A stretch of DNA of 64,000 nucleotides from contig PTFA01000012.1 in the NCBI GenBank assembly GCA_003342895.1, positions 7,860,252-7,924,251 on the forward strand. Reading direction: 5' to 3'. The notes beneath the pieces are model-generated. The model was not told the origin of the DNA, searched no databases, and saw only the letters and a list, made by a program, of their open reading frames with translations. Positions 1-14,255 of this stretch are shown one piece after another (the first letter of the stretch is position 1; each line of letters opens with the position of its first letter). This DNA comes from Casuarius casuarius. Its lineage: Eukaryota > Chordata > Aves > Casuariiformes > Casuariidae. The position numbers were made by a program, and so were the translations under genes.

Positions 1-28
1 CTGTATTTGTGTGCTGGCTCTGCCCCAG

Positions 29-148
29 GTGGACAAGCAGATGAGGGAGAGGATGAAAGCCTGGGGTTTCTTGGCCCGTTCCTAAACCAGAAGAAGGAGA
101 AGGAGCTTCTTGGTCTCCATCATCCTGACCACAGCAGTGTAAGGAAAG
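29..148 (+). CDS. Candidate internal exon, product unknown
   Basis: The window opens with a T-rich run ending in a CCCCAG acceptor at 23-28. A 120-base, purine-rich body follows, then AAAG before a near-consensus GTGAGT donor at 149-154. Two of the three plus frames are closed inside the exon. The third, in which the first two bases complete a codon, is open throughout and gives about 39 residues: an acidic start (ADEGEDES), a hydrophobic GFLGPF, a lysine/glutamate run (KKEKE) and a C-terminal HHPDHSSVRK. I recognise no domain. The GA-rich body is typical of exonic splicing enhancers. It could be a coding exon of a gene extending left of the window, a non-coding RNA exon, or chance. If genuine, the rest of the window is its downstream intron or flank. 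Confidence 0.35.
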
Positions 149-921
149 GTGAGTTTGAAATATTACTTGATAGAAAGTCTGAGACTTAGTATGGACTAGT
201 AGAAAATTGTGTTTTAAACTCCCTATTGCTGTAATATTCTTGCCTGTGTGTCTTACACTAATATGCAGATTTCAGAGAGCACGTAACTCCTTTTCACTGT
301 TTTCAAAAAAACGTAAGTGATCACTGTTTGATATCGTCCTCTCTTCTTCCTCACTTCCTTTCGAAAGAAAAGATAACCCTCTATTCTGCTCTTCTGGTTT
401 CCTGCTCCATCCCCTTCCTGCCTAGTGCTGTTGCTAATATTTGTGTGACCCCTTTGTTTAACCTACGTCGATAACTGAGTTCTGTTGGGAGGAAGAGTCG
501 CCTGCCTGGGAAAGGAGAACGTCAGCCAGAATCTCATTTTGCCAGAGGAAGGGTGGAAAGACAGCAGGAATGCATAAAATAGGCAGGACTAAATGGACAA
601 GGGAAAGCAGCCTGATTGTCACCTCCTTTAAACTAGAATAGTTGATATAGCCTGAAGTTGTATGGTACCAATGCCATTCAGTGCCTTTTTTTCTCGTCTG
701 TGCAGCCTAGAATTAACAAGGCCCGTTTTGATGTTCTCAGTGAAATAACTTTTTAAAGATAATTACTCTGAAGAAAATTTAATTATACCAAGCAACTCAT
801 TCACTCACTTTCCCTTTAAAATAATGATGATAATGATAACAGGAACAATAATTAATGACAATTACGTGTCAGATTATATATAAATGACTCTGACTCATGA
901 AAGTTGTAATTCAGCGGTAAG

Positions 922-953
922 CAGAATTTGAAATAAGCAGAATTTGAAATAAG
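922..953. repeat. Tandem duplication, 16-bp unit x2
   Basis: The unit GCAGAATTTGAAATAA occurs twice with no gap and no mismatch, at 922-937 and 938-953. Perfect identity suggests a young replication-slippage event. Confidence 0.9.
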
Positions 954-3379
954 TGGATCCACTGGTATAAGGACAGTTTGGTGCTTAGCTATCCGAAACA
1001 AATATCTATAAATTCAGTAATATTTGATAATACCGCACTGATGAATATTTGGGAGAATGTATTATCATATGTATTTTCCAGACTAGCAATGAAAAAAGGA
1101 GGTAAGATTATGAAGAAAGAGGTAAACACTGATTACCAGTAGCTAAGCAGCTTAAGCTGAAGGAATACTTTATTGGCATACTTTATTGATTAATTAATCT
1201 CAAGACAATGAACTTGTATAGCAGCTACCAGATGTGTTTCTATTTATTTAATTCTAATGGAGTCAATCCTACCTTCTTTTTTTTTTAATGGTGTATGAAA
1301 TGGTATATATAAACAGGATAAGCAATGAATTGAAATGAGGCTATAGCAACTAATAAACATTTCTCTCATCCTGCTTCTTTTAGCAGAATCAGATTAATAT
1401 TTTGGAGCTTAAGTAGTGTCTGATCACTACTGCCAAGTGTAATGGGTCACAGCTCCAGAGGAAATCTGTTACTCTACAGATTATGATAACTAAGAACTTA
1501 AAGGGATTTTGTCAGGTCGAATTTATCCTTGAATTTAAGTTTAATAAAAACCAGAAGTGTAATGTTAGTAAGAATGTTTCCTATATATTTTTAAAATGAT
1601 CAAAAAAATCCATCTACACAAAAATTCTTTTGCAGTGTTTGCAACATGAAGACTCAGTATTGTGTAAGCGCAATGATATCGAATGGAGTATGAAACTGAG
1701 CAATCTAGGGAAATTTCATCAGAGAGATCCTGATACAGAATTGCGGCTGCCTAGAGGTTCCAGTTACTCTATTCTTATCTGGGTCATATTAATTTATCAT
1801 TAAAACTCCATATGCTGATGTCTTTGCTAAAATATCCTGATGTAAGATTAGGCTCCAAACCTACTGACATGTATATAAGGAATACTTTTCATTAAACTTT
1901 TATGGCATTAAAGATTTAGCTCAATGTGATGCAAACTATTCCACTAATTGTAAAAAATTACACTGAAGTTTCATTATGTTATTAATATTAACAAATATTG
2001 CTTTATTGTAAGGCATGTAAGGGACTATCTGGTTAAATTCCTCTACATAAAACATGACATGCTGACTAAAAACATATAATTATACAGAGACAAGACATCA
2101 AATGCACGATGATATATTTGTGAAATTCTTCGGGAGAGGAAGCCAAAGATGTTAAAGCTTTAGAACACGAAAATGAATGTGCAGAAAAACATTTAGCAAG
2201 AGACTTTGCAAGAATCAAGACACTGGCAAAAAGAAAAACAGCAAGGAAGTTTCCCAAATGTGTTTTGTTTCCTTTTTGCCTTTTTTGACTTTCTTTGGCC
2301 TTTTTTGTGCATACATGGGTCTCTGTTGATATAGTCACACACAAATCAGAGTCAGTTTAAGAGTCATTTGTACCTATGGATTTTGAAAATCTGTGTGCAA
2401 AGTAACATAAAAAATGTACACAAATCTCTTTAAAAACTGAGTCTTGAGATGTGCACACTTAGCTACAGAGAATACACATGCTTTCAGATAAAGAATTTAC
2501 TCTTTAGGGGCTATGTTCATCCAGGACCCTGAACAAAGTGATCTCATCACTCTGAGTTAGTGACATCATTTATATAACAGGATTGGACCAGAGAAAATAC
2601 TATCCTGTCATTGGCAAAGACTCATATTTTAGGCATGATAGTATAGGTTGGGAGAAATTACCATACTGAATACAGGACTGAGAATGCGTACCAAAGATGC
2701 TGTCTTCATGGTACCTTTGTCTTCCTCCTGCCATCTTTCCTGCTCACACTTCATGAGTCACAGGGTGATGATAATCTTGCTGTGGCTCGTGATAAGCAAA
2801 TGGTGCTGCTGCTCGGGAAGACTTTGTGTATGTCAGCTTTAAAGCAGTGTGAAGCAGTTATAAAGTAATACTCTGCATCTTTTTTATTTAATAATTGCTA
2901 TTTATTAATTGAAACCCATGTTTTGTAATGTAAGTATGTAAAACAGTATGTCTATGTAAAGGGACCAAGATTTTAGGAGACTACATATCTTTGGCCCTCT
3001 GAAAATCTTGTCACTCATTTAAAAGCACAATCCTAAACATCTGACTCTGGAAATCTGGGCTTAAATTCGCATAAATAAAATTAAACAAGTTTACTTGTTG
3101 ATTCTAAACTATCATTCTGTGTGAAGCAAATGGCATCTTAAAAAGTGAACTCCTGCCCTTCAAGAATTTATATTAAAGCTTTAGGATTTCACATCTCCTC
3201 TCAGAATAAGCATGCGCAAACCATTATTTGCACATCAGTCTGTGCACTTGCCTAATGTGCCCAGCATCCGAACTGTGATGGCCTGCATAACTCATCACTG
3301 CACGACTCTCAATCATACAAATGCGCCTGTATCTAGCTGATAGGACTTAACTAACAATTGCAACATTCATTTGTGCCCC

Positions 3380-3454
3380 TTACATTTTTGTATCCACAAT
3401 TTTAATCAAATCTTGTTTACATTTTTTGTATCCACAATTTTAACCAAATCTTCT
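3380..3454. repeat. Tandem duplication, about 37-bp unit x2
   Basis: A unit running from TTACATTTTT through GTATCCACAATTTTAA to CAAATCTT is present at 3380-3416 and again at 3417-3454. The copies differ by one extra T in the T run and about two substitutions. It is a simple local duplication with no coding content. Confidence 0.85.
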
Positions 3455-4190
3455 TTAAATTTTTGAAAAAAAAGTGAAATTATTAATATAAAGCTTTTAA
3501 CATACGTCATCACTTAAGTATAATCTTGCATGGCCTTTCAAAATTGCATAAATAACAACTGTAAATTGTATATATTTAGACATATTTCAGTCCCAAATGC
3601 TGATGAATGTTGCTCATCCACTATAGGCATCCTCCAATTTGCTGTATCTTGCCATCTGATAAAGTCCCACTAGGCTGGTGAAGGGCTGTTGTCATTTTAT
3701 GTAAGTCGTGTCAATTTTTCTAAGCACTTCATGTTTAAGCAGTAATGTATGATGAAACGTTAATGGAGTCAGATTGAAAATACAGTAATAAATAAGGTAT
3801 GCCTTCAGGCAGAAATAAGATTTCTGAACAAAACAACATATTGTGTATATTTAAGCTAGTTGCTTCTCTGCTTCCTAATGATTCTTCTATTGTTTTTGTT
3901 CTTTATCGGAAATGTACATTTTTTTTGAATTAGATATTTCAGAAAAAATTTAATTTAGTTGTAGGAAGTAAAGCTACCTCCTTGAACACAACCTGTCTGA
4001 ATATTCTTAAATCCAACTGACTGATTGGGAAATTTTTATTGTAGCGGTTTTCCATAGGAGAAAGAGAGAGATATTGAATTTCACATTTTTGGGGAAAGCT
4101 TTGACTCAGCTTTTGCTGGGGAATGTACCTCAGCTCTGGAATAACTTTTCTGGTCAAACTGAGAGAGAAAGAACAGCCAATAGACTAGTG

Positions 4191-6480
4191 GTCAGAGGTT
4201 GCTTTCTGTACTTGGTTGGATCATTCCTGAAGATCCCTGCAGTGTGAATGACCCAGAAGAGGCCTCCTGCAGCCACATTAAAGTGTCCCAGAGTTCACAC
4301 AGTACCAACAATGCAGCAACCTGAAGTGAGCCTGCAGTCCCACAGAGCTTGGCAGAATAACCATAAAGGCTCTTTTAACTCTAAGTGCTACCTCTCTTGT
4401 CTGCCTCATGTAAAATAAATGTGACACAAGCAACCTGCCCGCTGGCAATCATCAGCAGCATCTGCATCCTTCACCTTGCTTGAGTGCACCTGCTGGCTTG
4501 TGCTTGTAAGATTTAGAAGCTGTGGGCTCCAAAGAGAAGTAGGTAGGGTGAGAGATTGGCCATTTAAAATTTTTTAGGTGTCTAGTTTATCCCAGGTGGT
4601 TAGACAGCTTGGGTAACTGCTAGGCTTGTGTAAGCTGCTTAATGATGAACAGGGAGTGCGACAGTGTCATTGCTGATTTCATGCCCAACATTTCTTTGCA
4701 GTTCTTTTGTGGGGGGGTTGTTTCTGAAACTCACTGATAGCACAAGGTTGTGCACAAAAGGATGAACAGCAGTAAGTTGTTATTTCAGGCTGTGAAAGGC
4801 CACCATCATGGCTCTGTGTCAGGATCTGACATCAGTTATCTAGCAATGTCATACCAGGTTGCAGGCCTCCATCCTGGTCCTGTAGTGGAGGAAGATGCTT
4901 TCCGAAATCTGGCCATGCCAAGCACCTGCAGCACAGCACTGCTATGAGAGCTGGGAAGTCTCTGCCATCTGATCTGTCCCCCAAGGTGGTCCGTGCCAGG
5001 ACTTTGGCATTCAGGAGACACAGCATGTTGAACTACTCCAGGACTAGCAATGGGATACGCCTGTGGGCAGCTTTTGGGGAAAGAGTCCATTGTTTTCATT
5101 TTGAAATGTCCCTCCTGATTATCACAGGTGATTGATTCACCAGCACTGACCACGCTGACCCCTCCCACACACACATTTTGGGAATCTCCTGGCAATAACC
5201 TGGTACAAGCTGTCACCATGGTCCCGCAATGTGACATCCACATCCAAAACATCTATAATAACACCTGCTCCTACCACAGTGTCTGCTAGGATTACATCTA
5301 ACTTAGGAGAAAAATTCAACAAAATCTGCTGCTGCCCAGAAACTGTTTAGTGTTCTTTGGCAAATCCGTGGCCCACTGTCACTATCAGTGAGACCAGATC
5401 ATTGATGGTATGATTTCATACAATTAAAGTCTGCAATCTCTTTGAGAATGACAGGGAGCTCTATCAAACCCTAAGAAACACTGGACTTCCAGATGTCTTT
5501 AGCCCTATAAGACAACAGCTTTGGGTGTGGTCGCAGTATCCAAGACTTTTGGGGAGGAAGGATCAAGGACAAAGCCATCCACACACAGCAGTGAAATCCC
5601 CATTTCAAAAGCATGTTGAGTGTGAACCCAAGTGCCATATTAACCACCTTGCCCTCTTCGATCTCTTCTTCCTGCCTTTAGCCATTTCCCTTTGTTTTCT
5701 CTCTACCCAATGACTCTGTCCTGCTGCTGCCAGAATACCAGGCAGCCACATGGCCATGGTGGTTATCTGATGCTAACGCTCTTTCCCAGTGGAAAACTCC
5801 CTCTCTGTACAGTGTCCTTCCCAGCTATCTGCTCCAGAGAAACCTCACACAATGCAGAGGGTTCGTTTCCCCATCTTCCTACAAAAGCTGGTCAAAGCAC
5901 TGCTTCCGAGAACCCACTATATTTAAAAGAATCATCTGCTTGACAATCCTCCCCGATGGGCTACTTCACCTCTCTGTTGACCTCTCTTTTATCCTACTCA
6001 CTTGCCCACTTATCCATTGCTTTTGCCCTGCATCTCCCCTTTTCTACTGCCTTCTTAGGCTAGGACTGCTCCTCTCCTGTGGAAGGCTACAGATGCCTGT
6101 CTGGAGGTGAAGCCCTTATCCCTGAAGCCAGGAGCAGCATTCTCATAGATGGTATCTGTAATCCAGAGGCGGGTGTACTGGAGCTGGGCCACTTCTACAG
6201 AAATCGTACATATGTTCTGAAGTGCCAAAGAAATTTACTGCTATTCACTATAAAACATTAAGGATGTAAAGTGCAAGCAAACGCCTTACAAAACAGGCAC
6301 TTGGCTAGGATTCAGGCTCATAAGCATGTCCATAGATCATCACAGCCGTCTGGGCACTGTCTGCTCCGTTGGGAGATTACCAAATCTGAGGAAAGATTTA
6401 CAGACAAGCAAATCCATCTGGCTGGACCAGCTTGGCTTAGTTACTGTCCACAGGTGAAGATTTTTTGCATGTAGGCGACC
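4191..6480. other. Moderately GC-richer block with a possible decayed reading frame
   Basis: Base composition is visibly richer in C and G than the flanks. On the minus strand a 138-codon frame spans 5252-4836, with a second frame overlapping it at 5322-5137. After the stop near 4836 the same frame continues for about ten sensible codons (LMSDPDTEP) before the next stop, as an eroding ORF would. The plus strand from about 5640 to 6060 is pyrimidine-rich with Leu/Ser/Pro-type codons. I cannot assign a family. A very old DNA transposon or LINE is one explanation; chance reading of GC-richer non-coding DNA is another. No terminal inverted repeats or target-site duplications were found. Confidence 0.3.
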
Positions 6481-9240
6481 CTTGGTTACTGGGGTGAGTT
6501 CATTTGAGGTGTAATCCTGCTACAGAAGGTTGAAAGACAAGCTGCTTCTTCTGGGGTCATCTGGAAGTTTTCAGAGCCTACACAGAATTAAACCACATCT
6601 ACAGGCCTTCTCCTGACTTTGGTCAAGGACGAATTGCTGCAAGAAAGACAGACAACATAGAGGTAGATGAGAGGTAAAGAGGGCTGCTTCAGGACCAAGA
6701 AGATGTACACTAAACAAAAGGAAGAACCACTACTCCTCTCTTGCCTTTAAGTTTCAGGGCTTAAATACAGACCATGAGTTCTCTACCCATGGACCTATAA
6801 AATATGTCCAATATTGCAGTTTGTAAATAAAGATAGGACATCCCACCCCAATAGAAGACAACATATAATTGAATATATATACAGCTATAAATACATAAAA
6901 ATATACAGTCACACTTATATGGGAATTATATGTAGATGTGTGTACATGGCTACACACATATAGATACATGCACACACAATTCTTGCTTATAACTGGTGTA
7001 CTATTTCATTATCTCAAAGAACGTCATTCTTCTCTTCCTTTCAAAATCCATCCTTTTTTTTTTCTTTTTTTTTCGCTGATAATCTCTGTGCAGCTCTCTC
7101 TGTCATTGCATTACAATTTCTCGTTCAGAAGCAACGTTTCTGTTTGAAGACTACAAATTCTAAAAGAAAGCACACAACATCATTTTTGTTTTCTTTCTGC
7201 CTCTGGGACAGTGAGTTTTTTATTTATTACCAAAAGTCAGCATCAAGAAAATGAACTTTTCTTTTAAACCTGAATATATACGGCATTTCTAAATTCTTTC
7301 ATAAGTGAGTTCCACAGTTTTGGCTATTTTTGTGATTCTATTAGTCTGTTGGCTTCCTGCTTTCTTCTTCTCCCCTCGCTTCTCATAGTTTCCTTAGCAT
7401 TATTTATATCTGAAAGAAACTTATAGTCCCTTCCTATGTTAATAGTCTTTGTACAAAGAAAAGATAGTCAAGTGTTTATACTCTACTTTCATAAAACAAG
7501 AAAGAAAGTGAAAGCAAAAGATTGACTCTGCATCACAAATTAAGTTCTTTTTTAACATGTTGATGGTCTGGAGCAGAGCCTCGCCACAAGAACTGGAGGA
7601 TGATGTAATCTGAAGACTTTTGACAGATAGATAAGGCAGAAGTCATGACACCACAGCGTGGAATCATGCCGCTCTGAAGAGTGTGGAAGTGGAGACTGCA
7701 AAAGTGTGCAAGTATGCCACAATGTCTGACACCAACATGGCTTTGAGTCCTAACCCAAAGATTACATGCAAAACTGTCAGGCTGGGAAGTGATAGCATGT
7801 ATTCTGAGCCTCTGATGAATGTCTTAACTTTAAGCTATCTTCCTCTTCGCCACTTTCAGGTGTTTATTTCCAGGACGTTTTTTTCATCTCCCCAAATTTT
7901 GCTTGCCCTTGTGCCCATTGTGAAACACTAGTCTAGATCAGCGTGCTTGTCATCTTGACAAATGCTTTTTGGAGGCCTTTACTGTAGCATATACATTACT
8001 ATTTCTGCTGTAAACATGCAGTCTTTAATTTAGATTAGATGGACTCACTGGGAGTACTGAATGTGCCCATATGTTTGTCCACCAGAGAAGCTGTATGTCA
8101 TTCCTAATGCATTTTTAAATTTACAGTATTAAAGCAAGTTTAAAGAAAGTATTGCCTCAAAATACATTCCTACCATGTGTTTGCATTATATCTTTTTAAT
8201 ACTGGCAGTGCTAATATTAGTAAAAGTGTGGTCATAGTAATGGAAATTTGATACAAGGCAAGGTAAAAAAAAAAAGAAAAAAAAAAAAGAAAAACCCTCC
8301 TTAGGCTAGTTGACATTGGCTTTTGTTCTTGTGGAAAACCTCACGTAACTTTCTGAAGCAGAATTTGTATGAGGTACCATCCAAATATGTTTTAAATATT
8401 GTTGAACTCAAACCCCCTTCATTAATCTTTGCACCTTTATTTCCCTGAGAACAGCTATAAATCATTGTATTGTATTGCTACTATTGAAGAAAGATGCTTT
8501 ACTTTAAGGAATATAATTCATCATAGAATGGTTGTTCATGCATAACTGTCTCTCTTGGACCAAAGTAATTCAATCCTGTAAACAAAAAGAGAAAATCAAG
8601 TTAAAAACAATACTAGATTAATTACAGTGATTTTAAAAGAAAGACTATTATATGCCACCTTTAACTCAAATTACAGAAGTGTTACTTTGTAACACAGAGA
8701 TTCCCTCTTAGCACAGGAAACCCATTGTTTAATTTATTTGGCAAATTAATGTATTGATCATCATCTTTACTCTTCGAAGTAAAAGAAGATGGCCCCAAAA
8801 CACAGCTCTGAAGCTAGGCTACTCTCTGATACCAAAAAAGCTACATCAGCTGGAAATTTGTAATTTTTCTTGCCAAAAATCTTTTACTTGATAGTACTGG
8901 GGAAAAAATTCAAACTGACTTGCTTTGTGGACTATGAGCTATACCTGAGTGGAAAAGAATTTAGTGACTTCAAGAGTATTTTTAAATCTTTTTCTTTGAT
9001 AACAGTTCCACGTGCATGCAAGACCTCTGTGGTGCATAGAGACTGTGAAAGATGCCTTAGAAAAGGCCTGCAATGACTGATAGACAGGCAGACTGATTGT
9101 GGAAGCTCCCACTTCTCCCTACAGCTCAACTTCATCAAGGAAATGGAAGTAAATGTCATTACAGATACTAGTTTATTAACAAGGTGCTTTCTGGGCAATT
9201 TTTGCCAGGTCACTTAAGCATAAAGTCAAGTCAAGCCTTC
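6481..9240. other. AT-rich non-coding sequence, no gene seen
   Basis: The stretch contains T-rich runs at 7054-7073 and an A-rich run at 8265-8295. A 93-codon minus-strand frame at 9213-8932 has no splice context or recognisable motif. Nothing else is supported. Confidence 0.55.
8265..8295. repeat. A-rich low-complexity tract
   Basis: This is a run of A broken by two single G residues. It could be a decayed poly(A) tail, but no retrocopy body is visible upstream and no target-site duplication is obvious. Confidence 0.85.
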
Positions 9241-12200
9241 TGATATGATCAGAGTTTTTAGATGTGGCTACTCAAGAACCGTAAATCACAGATACACGGT
9301 ATATCTTAAATGTCAGTGGGGACTGCTGGTTTTAATCCTTTCTTTTGCAGACAAATACGCCCTTGGAGTTTCTGCTACTGATTCAATGATGCTGTCTAAT
9401 TGACAATTTAAGATTTGCATATGCTATGCCTCTGTCCCTAATCCCCAAGCCATATTTATGTCTCCAGTAAGTCATAAGCAGGCCAAGGACATTAAGGTCT
9501 TACAGTTTCAGCAGCCTGTGGGATTCTTTTGATATACACTAGTCTGTGCACATACAACCTGCTCAAAAATTTCATTGGCAATGACACTAAGAAATGCCTT
9601 TGTCTGCTGGTGGGCTAAGCAATATTCTTCCTTTTGTGGAAAAAAAATGACAGTCTGTAAATCAGTCAAATGTGCTCATAGCAAGAATTCATGCTCACTG
9701 GCAGTGTAGTACTGAAGCACGTGTCATGATTTCAGAGTTTTGCAGTGACTTCATACACTTTCGTTTGATCTTAAAATCAGGAACACAAAGGACCTAACTT
9801 TGAAAACTTTTTGACTATTTTTTCCTATAAAAACCTACTGGTGCAAATAACTCAGGCTTATTTTCTAGTACATCAGCATCTAATTGTGTGTTCTCCATAC
9901 AGCTAACCTATTTGTGCAGTAAGATTTTCATAAAAACTCTGCTACTCATGGTGAACTCGTAGCTGGTAGGGAGGTAGCTCAAACCAGCAAGAGATTTTAC
10001 CCCCATTATAAAGGCTCTGTAATACAACACGAAGCAACAAAAGGCACAATATTTTGGAGGTTTGTTACTGAAGTCCCTATAGTACATCCATCACAAAAGC
10101 TATTGTAGAATAATATTAAGTGAAAACAGTCTCCTAATGTACTGCTGCAAAGGTGAGAAAGTTTTAAAAAACTTATCTCCCCACATTTGTGTTAAAGTAC
10201 AGCCTAGTGCATTCAGCCTTTGAATGAGGCATAGGAACATATCAGACAGGCTCTATGCTTGTCTCAGTCACTATTTTCAGCCATAACAGGTTCAAAAGTC
10301 TCCTTTATTAAGGACATATGTATTAAGGAGATGTTCCTTCTGGAACATGAGATAAACACTGTACTATTTGCTACAAATGGCCAGAAGGCACCACACACTC
10401 CCTTGTCTCTACCCACTCACTCAGCACAAAATAAACTTATTCCTGGCCTATTTAGGACTGTTTTGCAAACATAAGTCACTGCCATATATAGATCTCAAGT
10501 TGCGAGCAACCACACTGCTGGCAGCAAACTCAAAGGATGTCCTCAGTCTTTGCTATGTCCTGTGTATGAGAAGGGGGCTCATCTCCTCTAAGTTGAGCCA
10601 TTATAAAGTAGGTGGTTGGTATGAGCTAGTCCTCTAGCCTCCATTTTTTCTTGATGTACATGTGCATCAAGCACACGCATTATCCCACTAAAAATTGTGG
10701 AATGAATCCACTTTGGCCATAGCTAACAGATTATAAAGTGGTCTTTCTTGCTAACTTTGCCTAGAAACCCAGCTTTGGGATGGATAACATCAGGTCATAC
10801 AAATCTCACCCCGAGTTTTCTGCAGCTGATGTGTCACAAAACAGCATGGTGTGAAGTGACCCCAAGACAAAGAGAATATTCCATTATACGACTATGTCTT
10901 TGCTTGCTGCTTAGCTGGGCTAAGTGCTTCCTTACTGCAGCTGAAGACTGAATCCTAAAAGTCATCTTAAGTTCTCTAAAGGGGGACAATATGTTTATTG
11001 AACTGAGAACTAATCATTCTAGCAGAAAATGTTATTTACCATCCATTTTCTATTGTCTACATAACAAATATTGTCATGACTTTGGAGTGTGTAAGGAATA
11101 CATAGGAATACAGCAGCGAACTTGGATTTAGCTACACAAAGCCCATTAACGCCAATGGGAGTCATGCTGCTAAATCCCCACATACTTCTTGGGAGAAGTA
11201 CAATGCTGTGTTCTCTCTTGCAGGCTGAGGATCTTTGCTGCTGACAATGTCATTTAAAAATATATGGATCTATACACCACCACTAAGTCCCCAGATCATA
11301 CATGTTGCATGATCTGAGGGCAAATAGATATCATGTGAGCAAGAAACAGACCCGTTTCTCTCTGTTTTGAAAGCAAAAGAGCAACTCAAACATATTTTGC
11401 TCTTTCACTGTGTCTTTATGTGCTCGGTGTAAACTTCACAGAAATATTACTTGACAAATGTATTGGACATCCTTGAGTATGGGCAAAGATTATTATTACA
11501 GTTCTCCAGATAGAAAAAAAAAAAAAGGAGAAAAGTGAAATGACTTGCCGAAAGCTTCATAGCAAATCAGTATCAGAGAAAGGATTAGGAAATAGTACTT
11601 CCCAACAGATACCTTCTGCTCATTCCCCCAAGCCAGGCTGTTCCTCATTTATAATTTAAAAGATATGGTCCAACCTTATGGGAGAGTTAATGGTGGGTTT
11701 GGTATTTCTGTTTAGCAGCTGCAGCTTTCTCCCTCTGCGAAACAGTGCACGAGATCTTGCTGCTGGGATTATTCACCTGGGAATGAAATAATAAGGAGAA
11801 GCAAAAGCAGACACTGACTGTTCTTAAGACGAACCACAAGATGAGTTGACCCAAGAGGTAATCATTGGCTGAGGTGAACACGTCGCATTCCTTATATTAG
11901 CAATTTAAATAAAAAAATTAGTTCATAATGAGAGCCTCTAGAAAAAAGCCTGACTGATGTATACCTTATAATAAACAGACATGCATGTAGTATTTAACTG
12001 TAAAAGTTTCTGTTAAGCCCAGTTACCATTTCTTTCTGCTTGTCCTTCACTTGACCTTAGAATTCCATTATGGAAAATAAATGTCCATCAAAATGGTTTG
12101 AATACATTTATAAGTTTAGCTGAAACTTAAACATATCTCCCCCTCTCCCACTTCATTTTAGAAGGGTAAATCATAAAAGCTATGCTTAAATTGTGATTTA

Positions 12201-14255
12201 GTTAAAGAATGTAAATCCAAAAACCTGAACCAGAAAAGAGCTGAAAATGAAATTTCATTAAAATTGATCCTATATACGTATTGCAACACAGTAACTGTTT
12301 TGAAGAGTAAAATATCTTTTAGTGCCTTTCTTCAGCTTCATGTAAATCGTATCAGAAGTTAGAGAAAAGGATTCAGAATATAGCTATACATGAATATTTG
12401 AGTGCATATATCTTTATATTCATATGGGTAGGTAAGTGAAAGGTTGAGCTTGAAACACATATGACTTGTTAATGAATGTCTTCATGCATGGAATATTGAT
12501 GTACAGTGCCATGGGTCTTTGAATCACGCTCATCTATTTATTTATCCATGGTGATTTTGAGTCGTGACAGAAAGATCCATTTCCTAATGACTACGGTCTC
12601 TGGACAACTCAGAGAGGCATGGGAACACATGTGGTGCTGAAGTGGTCTGCGGAACTGAAAAGCAGAGGGGAGAATAATCTGAAATAACAGTGAGTATGAC
12701 TTATTCATTTAGGAATAAAAAACCCACAGTGCTTCCAAACTTCCATTTGTATAGCTATCTAAACAGAATGGGAAGACAGAAGAAAAGTATTAAGTGGTTT
12801 ACGGACCTGTAGGAAGAAAGAGGACCTTCTGCTGAAAACTTCACAAGGCTTTTCATATTACATTTAGAGGTGGTGAGAAGTTTAGAGTAGACATTTCTCC
12901 AGAAACATCCTGGCACCCTCCAGCCCTTAAGACTGTGATGATGTCCCTCATGACTCCACTGCTGGCTCTCAGAGTCTCTCAGATGAGGTCAGAGGATATA
13001 AGAAGACTGGGAAGTACAACCCAGGCAGATGAGATTTATCTTACCTACTTTAAGATCTTTGAAATACACTTATTTACATCTGAGCTAGTTTTCTAGATTC
13101 CTTCTGAACTGACAGAGGAAGACTATTTTGCTATCAGTCAGGTACCTGACATTAGCGAAAGTGTTTCCATACCTGGATATGGATCTGACAGGTCATAGCT
13201 GTAGAAAGTTTGGAAAATTGGAAGTAAAACTTCTTCTGACGCTTCTCTTCCCCTCTCAGCTGAGATATTATATCATCAGGACTAAAACCAAGTATAAGTA
13301 TAAGAAGCTTTATTCAAACTTGAAATGTAGATTAAATTGCTGCATACTAATTTAAAAAATTCTGAGGGGAGAAATGTTTCAGCTGTGTCAACAGCAGTAG
13401 CAGTACCACTGTGCATGATTCAGCCACTGTGTCTCCTCATGTTTTACAGGGTCACTCACAGCATCATTACCATCAATGTCTTGAGTGTCTCTGGCCACAG
13501 TTACTTCTCTGATTACCTCCCTTGATAGGCCATTCTATTCTCCAATTACTCTCACTTTTTCTGATTAATTTGGGGTTGAATGGCATGCATTTTCATTTCC
13601 AGTGACTTGTTTCTGTAGGAGAATAGCCTTGTGGTTACCATGAGCAGACACTAAGCAGTACTACCAATGTACTGCAATTTATGAAGACATCTCCTTTGCA
13701 GCAGAAACATGATTTCTTCACAGTGATTTACCACTCAAATATTTTCACTAATGTTCAAAATGTATTATGAAAAACTTGAAAAGATCTTATCAAGGGCAGT
13801 ACGAAGATGTAATGGGGTTTTCTCCTGACTATGGCACGCACTGCTTGAGAACATATTATACCTGCATCAGCTTAATTATTCTTATTATGGCTTTATGGTG
13901 AAATGTAATATCAGGGTCAAGCTCCACAATCCTAGTTGCTATGCCAGTTTCTGTGGTCCATGATAAATAGAGTCTATGTAGACAGCTGCAAAAGCTAATA
14001 ATGTTATTCTTTTCTGCCACACCAAAAGGGGAGGCTGCCCTCCTCCAAAACAAAAGACATTTTTCTCTGTTTTTGAGGGGACTAAAATATTTTGAAATTT
14101 GATTTGATTTTTCCTTTGGTTTAAATTTGCTGTTATGATCATTAAGCTTTCACAATATGGCTACGATTTACATAAATGGGGCCAAGTCAGAACAGGCCCA
14201 AGTTTTCACCCAAACATGATTTTAAAATGATTTGCTTTTTGAGGTATAAAGCCGT
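9241..14255. other. Non-coding desert, no gene seen
   Basis: No repeat family, RNA gene or exon could be supported. There is an A13 run at 11514-11526 and a perfect POU octamer (ATTTGCAT) at 9413-9420; single octamers are expected by chance in sequence this AT-rich. Confidence 0.55.

Larger units (their letters stand above)
149..4190. other. AT-rich non-coding sequence, no gene seen
   Basis: No convincing exon or mobile element was seen here. Open frames are short, start at arbitrary ATGs and lack compositional contrast with their surroundings. Two small tandem duplications are listed separately. If the exon at 29-148 is real, this is its downstream intron. Confidence 0.6.

Noticed and set aside
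922..953. Possible CRISPR or satellite array from tandem repeats
   Set aside because: Only two adjoining copies without spacers; this is local slippage, as are the pairs at 3380, 28749, 50605 and 63248.
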